Below, piece after piece: positions 12,215-13,961 of a DNA stretch of 13,961 nucleotides. This DNA is from Clostridiaceae bacterium (GTDB lineage: Bacteria; Bacillota; Clostridia; Oscillospirales; Acutalibacteraceae). The translations under genes were made by a program, and so were the position numbers. Within the stretch, counting starts at the first letter, position 1. Each line of letters begins with the position of its first letter. The notes beneath the pieces are model-generated. The model saw only the letters and a list, made by a program, of their open reading frames with translations. It did no database searches and had not been told where the DNA came from. The stretch covers positions 1-13,961 of the forward strand of contig JAEEHZ010000066.1 of NCBI GenBank assembly GCA_016281115.1, written 5' to 3'.

Positions 12215-13961
12215 TTACTGCTCAACCTTTGATTCTTCAATTACCTTTTGAGCTACCATTGCGGGTGCGTCCTCATATCTTGTAAACTCAAATGTAAATG
12301 TGCCTCTGCCCTGTGTTGTCTGGCGGATAAATGTTGTGAAGTCGTGCATTTCCGCCATAGGAACTTCGGCTTCTACAACCTGCATACCGTCCTCGCCGGG
12401 GTTCATACCCAGAACACGTCCGCGTCTCTTGTTAACTTCGCCCATAACGTCGCCCATGTTAGCGTCCGGAACGGTAGCTCTGAGCGTTCCTATCGGCTCA
12501 AGCAATGTTGGGTTAGCCATAGGCATACCGTTTTTGTACGCTATGCTTGCAGCCATTTTAAATGACATTTCAGAGCTGTCTACGGGGTGATAAGAACCAT
12601 CGTAAAGTGTAGCCTTTAATCCTACCATCGGATATCCCGCGAGAGGTCCTTTGAGAATAGATTCTCTGAGTCCCTTTTCAACTGCGGGGAAGAATCCCTT
12701 AGGAACGGAACCGCCGACAACTCTCTCGGCAAATTCCAAGCCCTCGCAATCACAAGGCTCAAACTCTATCCAAACGTCACCGAACTGTCCGTGACCGCCC
12801 GATTGCTTTTTATGTCTGCCCTGAACCTGAACCTTCTTGCGTATAGTCTCTCTGTAAGCTACCTTAGGTGTATCAAGCGTTACGCCTGTGCCGAACTTGC
12901 TCTTTAATTTGCTTACAACAACATCCAAATGCTGTTCGCCGAGACCCGAAAGGATCATCTGCTTTGTTTCTGTATTTGAATAGAAGGAGATAGAAGGATC
13001 TTCTTCCGCAAGACGTGTTAAGCCTTGTGCCACCTTATCTTCTTCACCCTTGTTAACGGGAGAAATAGCCATTGAGAAAGAAGGAGCAGGATAATTAACG
13101 CCCTTAAGTATTACCTTATCCGAAGGATTGCACAGAGTATCGCCCGTAACCGTTGCCTGAAGCTTAGCCACACAACCAATATCTCCTGCGCCGATGTATT
13201 TTGCTTCTTCCTGCTTTTTACCCTTTATTATCATAACCTTGCCGATTCTTTCGGCAGCGCCTGTTCTCATATTAACAAGAGGAGTATCTACAGCGATCTT
13301 TCCTCTTACAACCTTAAAGTAAGAAAGCTTTCCTACAAACGGGTCGGCAACTGTTTTAAACACAACGCATGCAGCGGCGCCGTTTTCGTCAACTTTGACC
13401 TCAACTTCGTTTCCGTTAGCGTCTGTTGCTTTCTCAGAGCCCTTATCAGCAGGTGACGGTGCAAGCCACACTATGCCTTTGAGCAATTGGCCTATGCCGT
13501 ATATACTGAGTGCATCGCCGCTGAATACCGGATAAATGGATCCGTCTTTAACGCCCTGTCTGAGACCGGAGATAACTTCTTCTTCTGTGAATTCTTCACC
13601 CTCAAAGAACTTCTCCATAAGCTCTTCGCTTGCCTCTGCAACAGCTTCATTAAGTGCCGCGCGCATTTCTTCAAGTCTGCCGCCAAGGTCAGGCATTGCA
13701 GTTTCCTTAGCTTCGCCTGTGCTGAATTCGTAAGCCTTGCTCTCAAGCAAATTGATATAAATATCAGCTTTGCCGTCAGCTACATAAGGTACAACAAGCG
13801 GGCAAACGCCTGTGCCGAATTTTTCTTTTAAACCGTCAAAGGTATCATAAAATCTTGCGCTTTCATCACATAAGCCATTTATGAAGAACATTTTTGTAAG
13901 GCCGAGCTTTGTTGCTGATTTATAAGCTTTTTCGGTACCAACGCAAACGCCGTCTTTGCCC
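12215..13961 (-). CDS. EF-G-like translation GTPase paralogue (5' end beyond window)
   Basis: 581 residues are visible; the frame is open through the right edge, and the ATG at 13891 is internal. The visible part starts late in the G domain (DGVCVGTEKAYKSATKLGLT, then MFFINGLCDESARF). Next come domain II (FKTVADPFVGKLSYFKVVRG), domain III (LAEEDPSISFYSNTETKQMI, then LSGLGEQHLDVVVSKLK), domain IV (GRHKKQSGGHGQFGDVWIEF, with SVPKGFFPAVEKGL) and domain V (PDANMGDVMGEVNKRRGRVL). The SGGHGQFG form is typical of the EF-G-like paralogue branch rather than canonical FusA. The G4 motif NKxD reads NGLCD and G5 reads SGDA, so guanine recognition may be altered or lost. Exact role unknown. Confidence 0.9.
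   Translation of the reverse strand, partial: GKDGVCVGTEKAYKSATKLGLTKMFFINGLCDESARFYDTFDGLKEKFGTGVCPLVVPYVADGKADIYINLLESKAYEFSTGEAKETAMPDLGGRLEEMRAALNEAVAEASEELMEKFFEGEEFTEEEVISGLRQGVKDGSIYPVFSGDALSIYGIGQLLKGIVWLAPSPADKGSEKATDANGNEVEVKVDENGAAACVVFKTVADPFVGKLSYFKVVRGKIAVDTPLVNMRTGAAERIGKVMIIKGKKQEEAKYIGAGDIGCVAKLQATVTGDTLCNPSDKVILKGVNYPAPSFSMAISPVNKGEEDKVAQGLTRLAEEDPSISFYSNTETKQMILSGLGEQHLDVVVSKLKSKFGTGVTLDTPKVAYRETIRKKVQVQGRHKKQSGGHGQFGDVWIEFEPCDCEGLEFAERVVGGSVPKGFFPAVEKGLRESILKGPLAGYPMVGLKATLYDGSYHPVDSSEMSFKMAASIAYKNGMPMANPTLLEPIGTLRATVPDANMGDVMGEVNKRRGRVLGMNPGEDGMQVVEAEVPMAEMHDFTTFIRQTTQGRGTFTFEFTRYEDAPAMVAQKVIEESKVEQ

Noticed and set aside
12248..12590. Plus-strand frames opposite the EF-G-like gene
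   Set aside because: They are antisense to well-conserved domains IV and V and show no ribosome site or recognisable product.
1..13961. Insertion sequence, integrase, prophage or CRISPR-Cas content
   Set aside because: No transposase, recombinase, phage structural or Cas-type sequence was seen in any of the coding frames.

Overview
The window reads as chromosome of a low-GC, Gram-positive anaerobe of the class Clostridia, most likely of the Ruminococcus/Oscillospiraceae type. The evidence is strong AGGAGG-type ribosome sites, consensus sigma-A promoters with 17-bp spacers, a zinc-ribbon S18, a CwlD-like cortex amidase, BspA-type leucine-rich-repeat surface proteins and a C-terminal dockerin (the cellulosome anchoring module). 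The organism assignment is inference; nothing in the window names a species.

Layout. (1) Positions 1-963, minus: the N-terminal 321 codons of a secreted BspA-like leucine-rich-repeat protein, running off the left edge, with its promoter and an unusual upstream element. (2) Positions 1371-2666, plus: the rpsF-ssb-rpsR operon (S6, single-stranded DNA-binding protein, S18) with a structured leader that may be the S6:S18 autoregulatory site, followed by tRNA-Thr(CGT) and a terminator. (3) Positions 2700-3696: an imperfect inverted repeat, a 34-codon signal-peptide-like reading frame that shares its promoter element with the BspA-like gene, and a small XRE-type regulator. (4) Positions 3722-4149: a compact locus with the hallmarks of a type I toxin-antitoxin module. 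It has a 20-residue hydrophobic peptide with a sequestered ribosome site on the minus strand and a convergent small RNA on the plus strand, each from its own consensus promoter. The module lies between two near-identical 41-bp terminator hairpins. (5) Positions 4165-6983, minus: glycogen branching enzyme (glgB) and a CwlD-like amidase, each separately spaced. (6) Positions 7155-11045, plus: a 1296-residue secreted mosaic protein with LRRs, InlB-type repeats, a fibro-slime/PA14-like domain and a dockerin. (7) Positions 11176-12154: a divergent pair, an XRE regulator and a SLOG-family protein, with tandem repeats across the SLOG promoter. (8) Positions 12215-13961, minus: an EF-G-like translation GTPase paralogue, open at the right edge, whose guanine-recognition motifs are degenerate.

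How the parts relate. The window mixes housekeeping genes (ribosome, DNA replication, glycogen, cell wall) with surface/adhesion genes. The dockerin protein would be exported and could dock onto a cohesin-bearing scaffold elsewhere in the genome. The two BspA-family proteins share the same N-terminal head motif, so they probably belong to one expanded surface-protein family. The most novel-looking item is the putative type I toxin-antitoxin locus: its two convergent RNAs would begin with nearly the same 26-27 bases, because an inverted repeat covers both transcription starts.
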